Notes: generated by a model from the sequence alone, not told the origin. A stretch of 64,000 bases of DNA from Sequoia sempervirens (GCA_007258455.2 VDFB02193867.1:527426751-527490750); one strand, 5' to 3'. Counted from the stretch's first letter, positions 44,151 to 56,374 are shown. Numbers and translations: made by a program.

Positions 44151-45216
44151 AAAACTTCGGCCCAAATTTCCATTTTAGAACTTTTGAAGATTTCTCCTGC
44201 ACATAAGGAAATTTTAGACAAAGCCCTTTTTGAAACAATTGTATCCACAGATTTGGATGTGAACCGATTTCAAGCCATGGTGGGACATTTGTCCTCACCC
44301 ACATGTCTTTCATTCTCTGACAAAGATGATGTTTCCATGACTCATCCCCATAATTCATCGTTATACTTAGAGGTCATGATCCATAAGTTCCGTGTTAAAT
44401 GTGTCCTAATAGATGGAGGGGCTGGTTTAAATATATGTACCTTGAAGGTGGTTCAAGCTTTAGGATTTGCAGAGGACTCCATTGATCCTAGAAGGAAGAT
44501 TACCATAAAAGCCTATGATGATGAGGAAAGAACGTCTAAAGGTCTAATCATGCTACCAATCAGAGTAGGACCTGTTATCAAAAATACCTTTTGTCAAGTT
44601 TTAGACCGGGATCATTGCATACAACATCTTGTTGGGTCGTCCTTGGATTCATGAAATGCAAGCTGTTATGTCCACTTACCATCAATGTCTTAAGTTTCCA
44701 TATGACAGACAGGAAATCACTATATCAGCTGATAATTCAAACACCCAAACTTGTGCCAATGTGAAAACTAATCAGGTTACTTTGGTTCCAAACAATCGAG
44801 AAGCGCTTGCTAATACTTCTCCTAAGAATGATACACAAATCAGTCAATTGGCCAAAAGCTTTGACAAGAAACTACAGTTCAAGGAAAGTGGAGTTGGGGA
44901 ATATTCTCTCTATCTTGCTAATCTACCTACATCACCTCGATCATATGGACAACCTTCTATTACACAACAACAAATATCAGTGGGATCAACATCAACACAA
45001 ATACAAACAGAGCCAACTACCAAGTTCAATGGACAATTTATCAAAGAAAAATTCCCCATGGGAGATCCTGAGGACACAACAATTCTGAATTGGCTTTATA
45101 AGGATGAAGATGAAACAGTTCTAAAAGTCACTTTACCAACTGACAGATATGGGAAAGGGTATTCCATCATGCAAAAGATGGGATATGACAATGGTCCTCT
45201 TGGAAAAAGAAAATAA
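44151..45216 (+). pseudogene. pr: Aspartic protease and G-patch-like segment, element A
   Basis: RFQAMVGHLSSPTCLSFSDK, the catalytic CVLIDGGAGLNICTL, then KITIKAYDDEERTSKGLIM. A one-base insertion near 44612 shifts the frame just before [19 protein letters not shown] (44629 on). Further on are [14 protein letters not shown] and the glycine motif [20 protein letters not shown], ending in TAA 45214. It processes gag-pol. The Asp-Gly-Gly active-site variant is shared with B. Confidence 0.82.
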
Positions 45217-46041
45217 GGCATAGTCGAGCCTATCCATCTTCCAGGGCTTGCTGCATATGATAAAACTGGACTAGGCTATGATGCTACCCCATCCAACAAA
45301 TCATAGGGTAATTTTTTTACACTACAGGAAGGTTCTGATAAAAAGGATACATGTTTGGTAGCAACCTTGAATTTCATAGAAAATAACTCTGATACAGACT
45401 CTGCTGAATATGAATGGGATACCATTCATGATGATAAATTTTGGAGAGACAAAGGGGTAGATGTGATACACAAGTATACACCCACTTTAATCAAGGGAGA
45501 AAGTTTAGGGTCCCAACCACAAGAATCTGAACTACAAAGCAACTATGAGTCTAGTGATACTGAATCGGATTTTAACGAACAAGACTATCATGAGAATAGT
45601 ACCATCATTGATCTACCTCATACCTCGGATCCTACCGATAACTCTGTTTTGACTTTAACCATCACCGATTTCACACGACCAAATGACTTATTACCTTTGA
45701 TCCATCCTAATCTCATTGACTGGGATCTATCTGAACCTATTGATATACCCATTTTTCCAAATGACAAAGCTATCATAAAATTCCTTTCCGCAGATGATGT
45801 AAATGATTGTTCCACTAGTGATTTTCGGTATGAAGTCTTTAATCAGGAGAGTGTCAAGTCTCCTAGCTACAAAAATGAAAATAAAGAAAAATGATCTAGT
45901 GGTGAAAACCAAAATCTGGCAGTACTAGATCAGACAAAAGATAAAATAAAGAGTGTATCAGATGGTGAAAACCTTTTCAAGGCACTAGCTGATGGGAAAC
46001 TTGACACTCTCCCAGAGCACTATCATGAGCAATCGCCCATT
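45217..46041 (+). pseudogene. Acidic spacer between protease and RT, element A
   Basis: Open piece 45355-45894 in the pol frame, rich in Asp/Glu/Ser (YEWDTIHDDKFWRDKGVDVI, LPLIHPNLIDWDLSEPIDIP). The same motifs occur in B (YKWDTIYNDEFWRDKQVDTI) and E. The role is unknown. Confidence 0.7.
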
Positions 46042-47103
46042 TTGATTGAGCCTACAAAGGAAATCAATATTGAAACTATAGATAATCCAAGGATTCTACA
46101 GGTAGTTGAATCAATGACAGATAATGAAATCCCAAGGTTCATAAAATTTCTCAAAGAAAATCAAGTCAATTTTGCTTGGTCATATGCAGACATGCCAGGT
46201 CTTGATCCTGATCTCATAATGCATCATTTTTCTATCAAACCAGGAGCTAAACCAGTGAAACAAAAACTTAGAAAGATGCATCCTCATGTTGCACTACTGG
46301 TTAAAGAAGAACTCAAGAAACTCCTAGATGCAGGATTTATAATATCAATTGCCTATGCAGAATGAATCTCCAATATTGTCCCAGTAGCAAAGCCGGATAA
46401 ACGCATTAGAGTGTGTACTGATTTCAGAGATCTTAACAAAGCCTGTCCTAAGGATGACTTTCCGCTTCCAAACATCAACACTATAGTTGATTTAATTGCT
46501 AGCCATGCCATGTATTCATTAATGGATGGTTTCTCAGGTTACAACCAAATCAAGATTGCACCAGAAGACCAAGAGAAAACAACTTTCACTTGTCCGTGGG
46601 GAACATACTGTTGGAATGTCATGCCTTTCGGTCTAAAGAATGCTGGAGCTACTTATCAAAGAGCTATGACTACAATCTTTCATGACATGATGCACACATT
46701 TGTGGAAGATTATGTGGATGGCATATTGGAAAAATCATACACCAGAGAAGGACACCTGGAAATACTGTCAAAAATATTTACCAGATTGGAAAAATTCAAA
46801 GTTCGACTAAATCCTAAGAAATGTGTTTTTGGGGTCACATCTAGAAAACTTTTAGGATATATTGTTTCAGAAAAGGGAATTGAAGTAGATCCTGCTAAAG
46901 TTCAGGCAATCATGGATATGCCTCCTCCAAAGAACATCACTCAATTGCGATCATTACAGGGGAAACTTCAATCCATCAGAAGATTCATTGCACAATTAGT
47001 TGACAAAAGTCTACCGTTCACACATCTCCTCCATAAGAATGTTCCTTTTAGATGGGATGACAAATGTGAAATTGCATTTCAACAAATCAAGCAATACAGG
47101 TGA
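46042..47103 (+). pseudogene. rt: Reverse transcriptase, element A (YVDG active site)
   Basis: NFAWSYADMPGLDPDLIMHH, a TGA at 46363 where B has Trp, then CTDFRDLNKACPKDDFPLPN, MDGFSGYNQIKIAPEDQ, TFTCPWGTYCWNVMPFGLKN and EDYVDGILEKS. The second catalytic Asp of the YVDD box is Gly, which should abolish polymerase activity; B and E keep YVDD. LGYIVSEKGIEVDPAKVQAI and the thumb follow. The frame is lost near 47097 just after FQQIKQY. Confidence 0.9.
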
Positions 47104-47560
47104 TGAACCCACTCGTTCTAATAGCACCAAATCTAGAAAAACCATTGATCCTGTATATTGTTACGACCGAGACATCCTTGGGGGCATTATTAGCACAAGA
47201 GGACCATAAAGGAAAAGAACGTGCAATCTATTACATCAGCATAACACTAACAAGTCATGAACTTAACTACACTTTCATTAAGAAGGCTTGTTTAGCAGTA
47301 GTCTTTGCTTCATAGAAATTTTGACATTACATGCTAACTCATACAATCAATCTTATTTCAAAAATTGATCCACTCAAGTGTCTACTAAATAAAGCATCAC
47401 TAACAGGAAGGTTAGCAAAATGGGTCATGATTTTGAGTGAGTTTGACATCCACTATGTTGATCGCAAAGCAATCAAGGGACAAGTTATCGCGGATCAATT
47501 AGCAGATGCTCCCCTACAAGCAGAGCACCCTTTGCACATTGAATTTCCAGATGCCGATGT
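47100..47560 (+). pseudogene. Ty3-type RNase H, element A
   Basis: LILYIVTTETSLGALLAQED, ERAIYYISITLTSHELNYTF, KKACLAVVFAS then TAG at 47313 in place of the Gln of B, then MLTHTINLISKIDPLK and MILSEFDIHYVDRKAIKG. Degrades the RNA of the RNA:DNA hybrid. Confidence 0.85.
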
Positions 47561-48060
47561 TTTCACTACAGAATTCAAGCAACTATGGTCTTTATACTTT
47601 GATGGTTCTTTTACTCAACATGGATCGGGGGCAGGCATTCTCTTTGTCACACCTCAAGGACATACTATTCCTCGGTCATATAGGATAATGTTTCCATGCA
47701 CCAATAACATAGTCGAATATGAAATGCTAATCACTGGACTAAAGATAGCATTGGAATGGAGGATTACTGAGCTACAGGTCTATGGTGACTCACAGTTAGT
47801 CATTAACCAAATCAATGATTATTATTAGACTAAAGATGACAAATTGTTGCCATACAAGAAGATGGTCGATGACTTCAAGAAGTACTTTGTACACATTCAG
47901 TTCACACAAATTCCAAGACTTGATAACAAAGCAGCGGACACTATGGCTACGATCGTATCATTGGTACAACTCCCAGAAAAATAGACTCGCTATGAATTTC
48001 TGGTGGAATAATTATTTACACCTACTTATGACACACCCGAAAGCCAAGTTATCTACCACT
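47561..48060 (+). pseudogene. Archaeal-like second RNase H, element A
   Basis: LWSLYFDGSFTQHGSGAGIL (first Asp), NNIVEYEMLITGLKIALEWR (Glu), VYGDSQLVINQI (Asp), then TAG at 47826 where B has Gln, and DNKAADTMATIVSL with the last Asp. Marks the Tat lineage. Confidence 0.85.
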
Positions 48061-49337
48061 TGGTAGGATCTGATTGACCTTGGTATGGTAATATTTATGC
48101 TTACCTAAGAGACGACATTTTACCACGTAACTTATCCCGTAACCAAAAACGTAACTTTATCTGACAAACCTCTCGCTATACCCTTATCGTTGATACCCTT
48201 TATCACCGTGGTCTTGATGGTACTTTACTTCGATGTCTTGAACATGATGAATCTGACAAAGCTTTACAAGAAGTTCATGGGGGAATTTGTGGTACTCATT
48301 CAAGTGGACTAACTTTATCCAAGAAATTGATTAGAATGGGATATTACTGGCCTACAATGGAGAGGGAATCATTCACTTTTGTTAAAACATGCTCAAAATG
48401 TTAGATTCATGGGAATCTTATTCATGCTCCTGCACAAGACCTTCACTCGTTCACACCAACCTGAACATTTTCTCAATGGGGGTTAGATCTAGTAGGCAAA
48501 ATTCATCCTTCATCTTCTAATGGGCATAAGTTCATCATCACGGCAACAAAATATTTCACTAAGTGGATTGAGGTAGTACCTCTCTCTAAAGTCACCGAGA
48601 AACAAATTTCATCTTTCATACTCAACTACATTATTTGTCGGTATGGTATTCCTAATGCCATTATTACAGATAATGGTCGACCTTTCAAGAATTAGGATGT
48701 TGATGAACTTTGTGAAAGATTCCATATTCAGCATAGATATTCAACGCCTTACTATCCGCAAGGGAATGGCCAAGTAGAGGCCTCAAACAAGACTATACTA
48801 AAGATTTTGAAGAAGACAGTAAATGATTCAGGGAAAGATTGGCATGTTCAACTCAATCCTGCCTTGTGGGCTTACAGAACTAGTGTCCGAACGCCAACAG
48901 GAGCAACACCTTTTGCACTTGTCTATGGAGCAGAAGCCATATTGCCTTTATAGGTTGAAATACCTTCACTAAGAGTATCACTGAAAGGTCTCATAACAGA
49001 TAATGAATATAGAGTTTCCCGCCTACAAGAGTTAGAAATCCTAGATGAAAAGAGATAGAGAGCAGCTAACCATTTGAAAGCATACCAACAGATGATGTCT
49101 TGCAGCTATAATCACAAAGTAAAGCCATGTACCTTTCAAGTGGGTGATCTAGTTCTAAAAGAGAACCCACGCAATCAACACGATAGAGAAAAGAAAGGAA
49201 AATTTGAACCAAATTGGCTAGGCCCTTACGTGGTTATTGTAGTCTATGGTTCAGGAGCCTACAAGTTGTCAATGCTAGAAGGAGACCTGTTTGTTGAACC
49301 CATCAATAGCATGCACCTCAAGAAATATTATGTTTAA
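48061..49337 (+). pseudogene. int: Integrase, element A
   Basis: Readable in one frame through about eight stops. HHCC zinc region (EHDESDKALQEVHGGICGTH, TCSKC), WGLDLVGKIHPSSSNGHKF (Asp), AIITDNGRPFKN (Asp), PYYPQGNGQVEASNKTILKI (Glu), NPALWAYRTSVRTPTGATPF, and an open C-terminal piece 49074-49337 with KGKFEPNWLGPYVVI and end LKKYYV-TAA. Most stops fall on codons that are Gln, Arg or Trp in B or E. Confidence 0.87.
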
Positions 49338-49745
49338 TCATCCAGCTATCATCATCCAGAAAAAGTCCTGAAGAAATACAAAAAAGTAGAAAAAGCAGAA
49401 AAAGTCAAAATAGCTGAAGAAATCCAAAAACACCAGAAAAAGTCTGAAGAAATTCAAAAACAGTAGAAAAAGTCCTGAAGAAATACAAAAACAGTAGAAA
49501 AAGTCATGAAGAAATACAAAAACAGCAGAAAAAGTCGTGAAGAAATTAAAGAAAAATAAATAAAAAAAATGTCATAGGGTGAAAACCTGGTAAACAGGTA
49601 GTATATTGACAGAAAAATTCAAAAAAATCAAAAAAATGTCATAGGGTGAAAACCTGGCAAACAGGCAGTCTATTGACAGAAAAATACAAAAAAATCAAAA
49701 AGAAATTAGAAAAATGCAATAAAAACAGATAGTGAAAATTTGGCA
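49338..49745 (+). repeat. Tandem repeats after integrase, element A
   Basis: Units of AAAAAGTCCTGAAGAAATACA (49360-49560), then two copies of a longer block with ATGTCATAGGGTGAAAACCTGG (49568-49690). Counterparts follow pol in B and E. Confidence 0.8.
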
Positions 49746-50690
49746 AACAGACGCTATATGTACCTATCCATCTATTAGGTCCTGTTTTGCACTTTGGCTT
49801 TTTCAACTTCCTTTTTCTGCATCTTTTTTTTTCGCATCTTAGGGTTATAATTGCATCATCCTGTCATCATTTGCCTAGAGTGATTAAACGTCTTACCATG
49901 GCTTGGTCACAAGTTGTGTCAATAACTGGGGAAAAAACTTAACCGGGGGCACTTAACTTTCATAGCATACGAAAATAGCTAGACATTGTCATAAAATCCG
50001 ATCATGCGAACAAACAACCAACTCACGTGAAACCTTATCTGATCATCACTCCATATCATGAACAATTTTTAGAAAATACCATATCATTATCTATTGGAAG
50101 ATCCAAAAATCTGAATAATGTATGAAATAACAGTATTACATTTTGAACAAAGGTTGTTTGATTTTCAATATCATTACTCTGGAGCACACTTGATGATGTA
50201 CTGAACTAGAGTGGCAAGGAACGAGAATGATTTTTCTTTGTCTACTGTCTTGAGGTTAACGGTCAATCTGCTACAAATATGTCACAGGACATGATGATCA
50301 AAGCAATATCATCAATGACAGTTCCACATTTGTATTAGAAGGGTGGTTAATCTTTGTTTGTTTATGCAAGAAATGCTCAGTTCATCTCGGTTCAATTACA
50401 CCTCGATGCTTGTGTTCACTTGCTATATCAAAAATCATGAAAGTTGTACTCAGGTCATCATTGGCGCTAATTTCCCCTCTGATGCTTGTACATACTTCCA
50501 ACATTTTAAATGCTCTATGATGATTCAAGAAGGCTTATAACAGGCTCAACAAATTGGTTAGTTTCATTTAGTTGCATATTTGTTAGATTATTGTATATAT
50601 CTGCATATTGGATTCACATCAGTATTCTGAAAGGTTGAATGAAAACATTGACAGTTGTCATGTAGTTTTGAACTCTTTATGGAGGACATT
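49746..50690. other. Conserved non-coding 3' region, element A
   Basis: No gene. 50150-50560 matches 9100-9480 of B (opposite strand) at roughly 80% or better by eye, including the two ACAAGCATC motifs and a GAATGATTTTTCTTTGT block. 49915-49965 holds ACTGGGGAAAAAACTTAACCG, resembling 9743-9720 of B. Confidence 0.6.
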
Positions 50691-50694
50691 GGGA

Positions 50695-51430
50695 CATCTC
50701 ATTCGTTCATTATCATTTTATCATTTATCGTTATCATTACCATTCTCATTTCTTATTCATTCATGTTATCATTATCATTATCATTTTATCATTATCATCA
50801 TCATTCTCATTTCTCATTATCATTTTATCATCATCATTCTCATTTCTCATTATCATCATCATTATCATTCTTATTTCTCATTCATTATCATTTCATCATT
50901 TCATTTATCGTTATCATTACCATTCTCATTTATCATTCATTCATGTTATCATTATCATTATCATTTATCCTTCATTATCATCATCATTCTCATTTCTCAT
51001 TATCATTTTATCATTTATCGTTATCATTACCATTCTCATGTCTCATTCATTCATTTTTATCATTATCATTTATCATTTATTATCATTTATCATTATTATT
51101 TCTATCATTAGATCCTTATCTCATATCATTTCATTACCATTGTTTTCATAACATTAGCATTCCTTATTCATTCATCATTTCATACCATTAAACATTTCTC
51201 AAATTACTATTATCATTACTTTTTCTTTCATAACTTTATCATTTATCATCTCATTATCATTTTATCATTTATCATTTGCTATTATTTATCATCATCATCT
51301 CATATCATTTCATTACCATTGCACTCATTCATCATTTCATTTATCATCGCATTGCCATTTTCATTACATAAACATTACCAAACATATCATTTATCTTTTC
51401 ATCATTATCATTATCAGTATCACATTCATT
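50695..51430. repeat. TCATTATCATTT microsatellite-like block
   Basis: About 730 bp of imperfect TCATTA / TCATTT / TCATCA words. It yields long His/Tyr/Ser-rich frames on the plus strand that are not genes. Not present in B at the equivalent place. Confidence 0.9.
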
Positions 51431-51870
51431 ATCTATCATTTTCCTATCACAATTCCATGATGCATTTCATACATTCACTTTTCATTTCTGCATTTGAAAC
51501 AAAATTCAAAAATCAACAAATCATATCTACATTATCACAAATCATTGCATCTATATCATAGCTCATCCATTTGCATCATATCATAGATCATCCATTTGCA
51601 TCATATCATTAGATCATCCTGCATCATAAGATTAGTCCACAAAGAAAACCATAAAAACATATCAAAATCCATCTCACATCATACATGCATAAAAGTAGCA
51701 TCCATATCACATCAAAAATGCACAAACATATCATCATCAAAAACATTGCCGCTGCATGTCATCACTCATCAAAAATAATACAAGTGTCCAATGTCCAATG
51801 AAACTAAAAGGTTTAAAACATAATACATGAGATATGATCAAAACTCAATATACATGCCGGTCTCAAACAA

Positions 51871-52610
51871 CTAGCTAGTAGATGCCCCTGAAGAAGCTGG
51901 TCCAGAAGGAGGCAGCCTGCCACTAGTCCCTGCATTAGGATCCTGTCAAGGCCCTGTAACCTCTCTACCATGTGTCGATGTCCGTGATCGGGTCCTCGTC
52001 CTGCTCTGTGATCATGGGTAAGGCTCTCGACGCTCTGGAGGACACAACTCCTCAGATCGGACTCTGTAGTACTCGGCCTCTCTGGCTGCTTCAAATCCCT
52101 CTACAATGGCCTCCCGTAATGAGGTACTCTCTATGGTACCCATGAGTCTTTGTGCCACACCTCGGCCTTGAGTGCCCATCGTCTAAGAGCATCTCTCTCC
52201 GCTACCAACTGTGTCACCTAGGGATTTGGGGCAGGTGCCTGAGCCTATGCAGGTGCCTGAGCCTGAACCTGTGAAAGCTATGCCTGTAACTGCACTATGA
52301 CACTCTGAGCCTGAGATAGTTGGCTTTGTAGCTGTGCCTACTACCCCTGAAAAGTCTCAACCTGACCCTGTAATGCAGCAATCTGTGTCTGTTGAGAAGA
52401 TGATGACACCCTAATCACTGTCCGTGGTCTACCACCGAATCTGGCCCGCCGAACAATCTGTGCTCTGCCTAGACTGTCCAACCTCTGCCGCCTCTCCTCT
52501 CCACCATCATCCCCCTATCATCCATGTCATCTGAGCTATCCCCCTCCTCATCTCCGCTCTCCTCACCCTCCTCTACCTCCTCCTCATCTCCCTCCTCCTC
52601 CTCAACACAC
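51871..52610 (-). pseudogene. Antisense PMD-protein remnant (C-terminal part only), element A
   Basis: Homologous to the C-terminal third of the antisense gene of B. On the minus strand: an acidic D/E-rich run (52608-52500), a short Arg/Gly stretch, a Gln-rich coiled coil (QTQIAALQGQVETF, AQLQSQLSQAQSVIVQLQA), LVAERDALRRWA, then AREAEYYRVRSEELCPPERR aligning with AREVEFYRTR...PPERR of B, ending TAG 51873-51871. Several stops are TAG where the neighbours are CAG. The PMD domain itself is deleted: above 52610 the sequence resembles the 5' flank of the B gene. Confidence 0.75.
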
Positions 52611-52925
52611 AAATCATTTTACTATTTGGTTTCTATCACAAAAAGCAAATTTAGCAAACATCCACTCTGTTTTTCAATCGTGAGAAGCAAAGTTATCAAC
52701 CATAAATCAATTAATCAATCAGATTACTGTTTGTTGTTCGCCACAAAGTTATCCACTACCTACTATTTGTTTTCTAGTTTGAAGCAAAGTTATCAGTTCT
52801 TTATCAGATTTTCTATCATTTTTTCCATATCAGCATGATGGTACTACAATTCATCTATTTATTGACTAAGGAAACAATTTAAATCATCATTTTTTATCAC
52901 ACAAGCGTTCTGTGGAAAATTTCCT

Positions 52926-53275
52926 AAATGCACTATTATGTTTCCCATATGCGCTAAAACACGGATGCACTAAAGTTTTACTCAAATGCACCAAAATTTT
53001 TCTCGGATGCACTAAAAATTGATATGCGCTATTCTATCCTACATATGCGCCACTTTAACTCTCATATGCACAACTCTAGCATTTTCAAACCCTGACCCTA
53101 TATGCACAATTCTGTGCCCTAGATGCGCCATAGGATCAACCTAGCCGATTCTAGCCTATATGCGCTACTCTATCTGTCGTATGTGCTAAAAGATCCATTT
53201 TTACCCTACACCTATATGCGCTACGGGATTTGTCGAATGCGCTAAAACTTTTCTCATATGCGCTAAAACGTGCGA
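52926..53275 (-). repeat. GCGCAT array in 3' region of A (reverse orientation)
   Basis: About fourteen units reading CATATGCGCTAAAA or AGATGCGCCA on the plus strand, i.e. TTTTAGCGCATATG on the minus strand. It lies upstream of the antisense PMD remnant, as at 6085-6430 of B, and is complementary to the leader arrays of the same element. Confidence 0.8.
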
Positions 53276-53750
53276 AAAAACTAAAATCCGATCTACAACA
53301 TTTGAAAAATCAATTCAAAATGCAAAATTTGAAATCATAAACGGTTGGAATCACTCACCGGTGGTCCATACGCAGCTGGTCTCTGGTATTGGCGCGCTCG
53401 CTCAAATCTATGCCTGTGCAATGGGATCTCCATCTCGCCAAGTCACTATTAGAGCTCACTTTTTACTGTAGCAACAGGGTGAAAATGACACTTCATTTTA
53501 CCCCTTTTTTACCTTATAAGGGTCTTTTAGGGTGGGAGTTAATAGCATTTTCCATTTCTTCCATATTATTTTCATTGGACGATCACAAACATCATTCATC
53601 GGGAGCTAAATCACTGTTTACCTATCATTCTTGACATCGTCTTCCATGATTTACCTCCTAATGGGGCATCATCGACATAAAAAATCAGAAACATATCAGG
53701 GGAATTTTTTTTTTATTTTCTTTGAAGCAATGCGTTTCACACATCACTTC

Positions 53751-53764
53751 AAAGAGGGGCAAAA
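53751..53764 (+). promoter_or_regulatory. Polypurine tract of element A
   Basis: AAAGAGGGGCAAAA directly before the 3' LTR. Confidence 0.85.
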
Positions 53765-54972
53765 TGTATACACATAAAAATGGTCATGTCTATAATCCTG
53801 GCAATTAATTAAATATTTATTATTTAATTAATTTATCTAAAAAATCCTTTACGTATGATTAAATTTAATTAATTTAATTATATTGTTCATTCATCTTATT
53901 CTTCTTTCATAATTAAATAAATCTATTTTATTTAATTATTTTCATATGTCCACTTAATTAATTAAATAAATACATATTATTTATTTAAATTAATTATCAT
54001 TTGTTTGAATTTAAATTAAATCTTTTGATTTAATTAAGTTTAAATATTTCTCTTTCTTCTATTTTAATTCTTCTTCTAATTAATTAAATATTTCATTTAA
54101 TTAATTTCATAAAAGTGATTTAATTAAATAAACCTTATTTAATTAAATATCTTATGCTTTCTTTCTAAAACACAATTAGATATTTGATTGTGAAATCTTC
54201 TATCATAATTAAATATTTTATTTAAATATGAGATCTTCTGCTTTTTTCAAAAATCCTGATTAAAGCTTTCTTCTTATCACAAACTTTCTTCTGCTTTTAA
54301 AAGCTTAATTAAATATTCCATTTAATTAAGAAAAAGCTGAATATCATCCACAAATAAATAATTGAATTTTTAATTCATTATTTATCAGCTTTAAATCTTT
54401 CTTTTATTCTTTTAAAGAAAAGATGATTTCTTATCTGCTTATCTTCTTCTCTTTCATAAAAATAGAAAAATCTTGTTTTTAGGTTTTCTTCCATTTTCTC
54501 TTCAGTTTCATCCTTCTTCAGCCATTCGATCTGCTAGGAATTATCACAACTGTCAATCAAGATAGCCAATCAGAATCATTCGAAAAACTCTATAAATACC
54601 TGTGTGAATCCAAGCATTGGTAATAGGCAATTAATTAGAGTTCATGCATTTAATTCATTTAGTATTCTAGCATCATGTTAACTTCAATCATTTTAGTCTT
54701 ATTCCATATCATAGCTTAATCTTGCATCATGCATCATTTTTAAATCTCGTTCTTTAGGAAGACAGTTTGTTGAGCCTAGCACAGAAATCTCAGAGAAAAA
54801 GCTGGAATCGAAAAAAAAACTAAAGATAGAGGACAATAGGACGACAATCGAAGTGGATATTGAGTTTGCATTTACTTACCTTTTATTTTATGTTTTGATA
54901 CAATGTCTTATTGGTGTGCTTGAATAGTATTTGTTTCAAATTCATTTACGTATATTATTTTTCGATCACACA
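53765..54972 (+). repeat. 3' LTR of element A (1208 bp)
   Basis: TGTATACAC...CACACA; about 98.5% identical to the 5' LTR by eye. Followed by GTGCA. Confidence 0.95.
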
Positions 54973-54977
54973 GTGCA

Positions 54978-55436
54978 CAAGATGGTTTTCTTTTCTTTTC
55001 TTTTCTTTTTTGAAAAAGATTTTATCAACTTTCAAGCAAATGCTACTTGCAGGTATAAAGCCAAAGGCAGAAGAAACTTGCAAGAAAATACTATTTGGAA
55101 AAAGAAAAACTCTTCTATTGGTGATAAAAGTTTGCAAGGCACAGAAAATGAGCCAAACTAATTCTATTCAAAATTTCCAAGCACATGATAAAAAAATTTC
55201 AAACTTAAAGCTTGCTTGAAAAACTTTAAAATGCAATGTTGTGTGAAATATGCACAAAATGGCTATGTTGAAAAAAACTTAAGAAACTTTAAAAAAAAAT
55301 GCTATTGGTAGGTGTAAAGCTTGCTTCAGCAACATCCTCCCTGTCTGTGCCAAAATGAAAGATTTTAAAACAGTTTAATCCTTTAAAAAATTTAAAGCAT
55401 GAATATGGATGAGCTTTTATTCAAACAAATCTTTTA
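54978..55436 (-). other. PBS-proximal leader of element E
   Basis: The piece of the E leader separated from the rest by element A. No gene; a short TTTTC microsatellite lies at 54985-55010. Confidence 0.6.
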
Positions 55437-55454
55437 AACATGTTGGGTTCACCA
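55437..55454 (-). promoter_or_regulatory. Primer-binding site of element E
   Basis: Minus strand TGGTGAACCCAACATGTT, two bases inside the 5' LTR. Begins TGG; the tRNA is not assigned. Confidence 0.65.
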
Positions 55455-55456
55455 AT

Positions 55457-56369
55457 TGTAGAGCCATAAAAATGCATGGTTCTATGGATTAAGAACCACC
55501 ATTTTAACCCACATCAATAGAGCCATTCTAATTAAAAGCAAAACCAGAAATACAAATCTAAACTATAGAAACAAAATAATGCTTTTAAAAGAAATCAATC
55601 TACATTGTCTCCCTATCACCAAGATCTTTGTTTATGCATTTTCTCTTAGATTTTATGAGCACAAAATGCAATAAAGAGGCTATGGTGAATGAGAAATGCA
55701 ATTAAGATGCAAAGATGATATGAGTATGTAAATTTGTGAGAAAAATTTGTGAGAGCCAAAATGAGAGGGAAATCCTATTTTAAATAGGAGTTCCATGAGG
55801 ATGGAGAGGGGTTGAAGATGAAATTTGGGATAAAAGATGTGAGAGAAGGAAATGCCATTATCCCACATTGTTGGGTTAAATGTTATGCATGAAAGTGAAA
55901 GTGATAAAGGGATATTAGATTAAAATGAACCTAAATGATTAAATATGAATATAATGATTTAAAGATGCTTTACTAAAATAAAATATTTCATGAACGATTT
56001 ATGCAAATGATATAATTAATATGCAAGTTATAATAATTAGTTTATTATGAAATAATAATCAATGACTATGATAATTGATTTATTAATGGAGAGGAATATG
56101 AAACAATTATAGATGATAATGATAATTGATTTAATATGGAGATGATGTTTATGACTTATTATGAAAATGGATTATGAATGATTATGATTTATTATGCAAA
56201 TGGACACGAACATTAATGCAACAAATATTGAACAAGCATGAGATGGTTCAATGATTTCAAATGAAATGCATGAATAAAGTATTGAATGAATTGATTAAGT
56301 AAATAATAATACCTATTTAATCAATAGACAAATATCATTATGATTGTGAGGACAAATTTGAGTGTCTAC
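55457..56369 (-). repeat. 5' LTR of element E (913 bp)
   Basis: Minus strand TGTAGACACTCAAATTTG...GGCTCTACA. Uninterrupted; it shows the pre-insertion state of the TIR element and LINE found in the other LTR. Confidence 0.92.
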
Positions 56370-56374
56370 AAATA

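Larger units (their letters stand above)
38792..54972 (+). mobile_element. Element A: full-length Tat-type Ty3/Gypsy retrotransposon (16.2 kb) nested in E
   Basis: Complete structure: LTR, PBS, leader, gag, protease, RT, RNase H, archaeal-like RNase H, integrase, 3' region with an antisense PMD remnant, purine tract, LTR. Perfect duplications GTGCA flank it (38787-38791, 54973-54977). The LTRs differ by about 18 substitutions and four small indels (counted by eye), so it is the youngest large insertion here. Coding has at least three frameshifts (near 43485, 44612, 47097), more than a dozen stops and a mutated RT active site. Confidence 0.95.
25099..56369 (-). mobile_element. Element E: Tat-type Ty3/Gypsy retrotransposon with nested insertions
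   Basis: On the minus strand: 5' LTR 56369-55457, PBS, leader (split by element A), gag, protease, RT, RNase H, second RNase H, integrase, tandem array, purine tract and 3' LTR 27249-25099. Perfect duplications AATAC flank it (25094-25098, 56370-56374). LTRs differ by roughly 3-4% by eye. The 3' LTR alone carries a TIR element and a LINE fragment, so both arrived later. No PMD gene is present. All ORFs are broken; without nested DNA the element is about 14 kb. Confidence 0.9.

Noticed and set aside
50608..51191. Two long overlapping plus-strand ORFs rich in His, Tyr, Ser and Ile
   Set aside because: They are readings of the TCATTATCATTT microsatellite-like block and have no domain; open because the repeat lacks stops in those frames.
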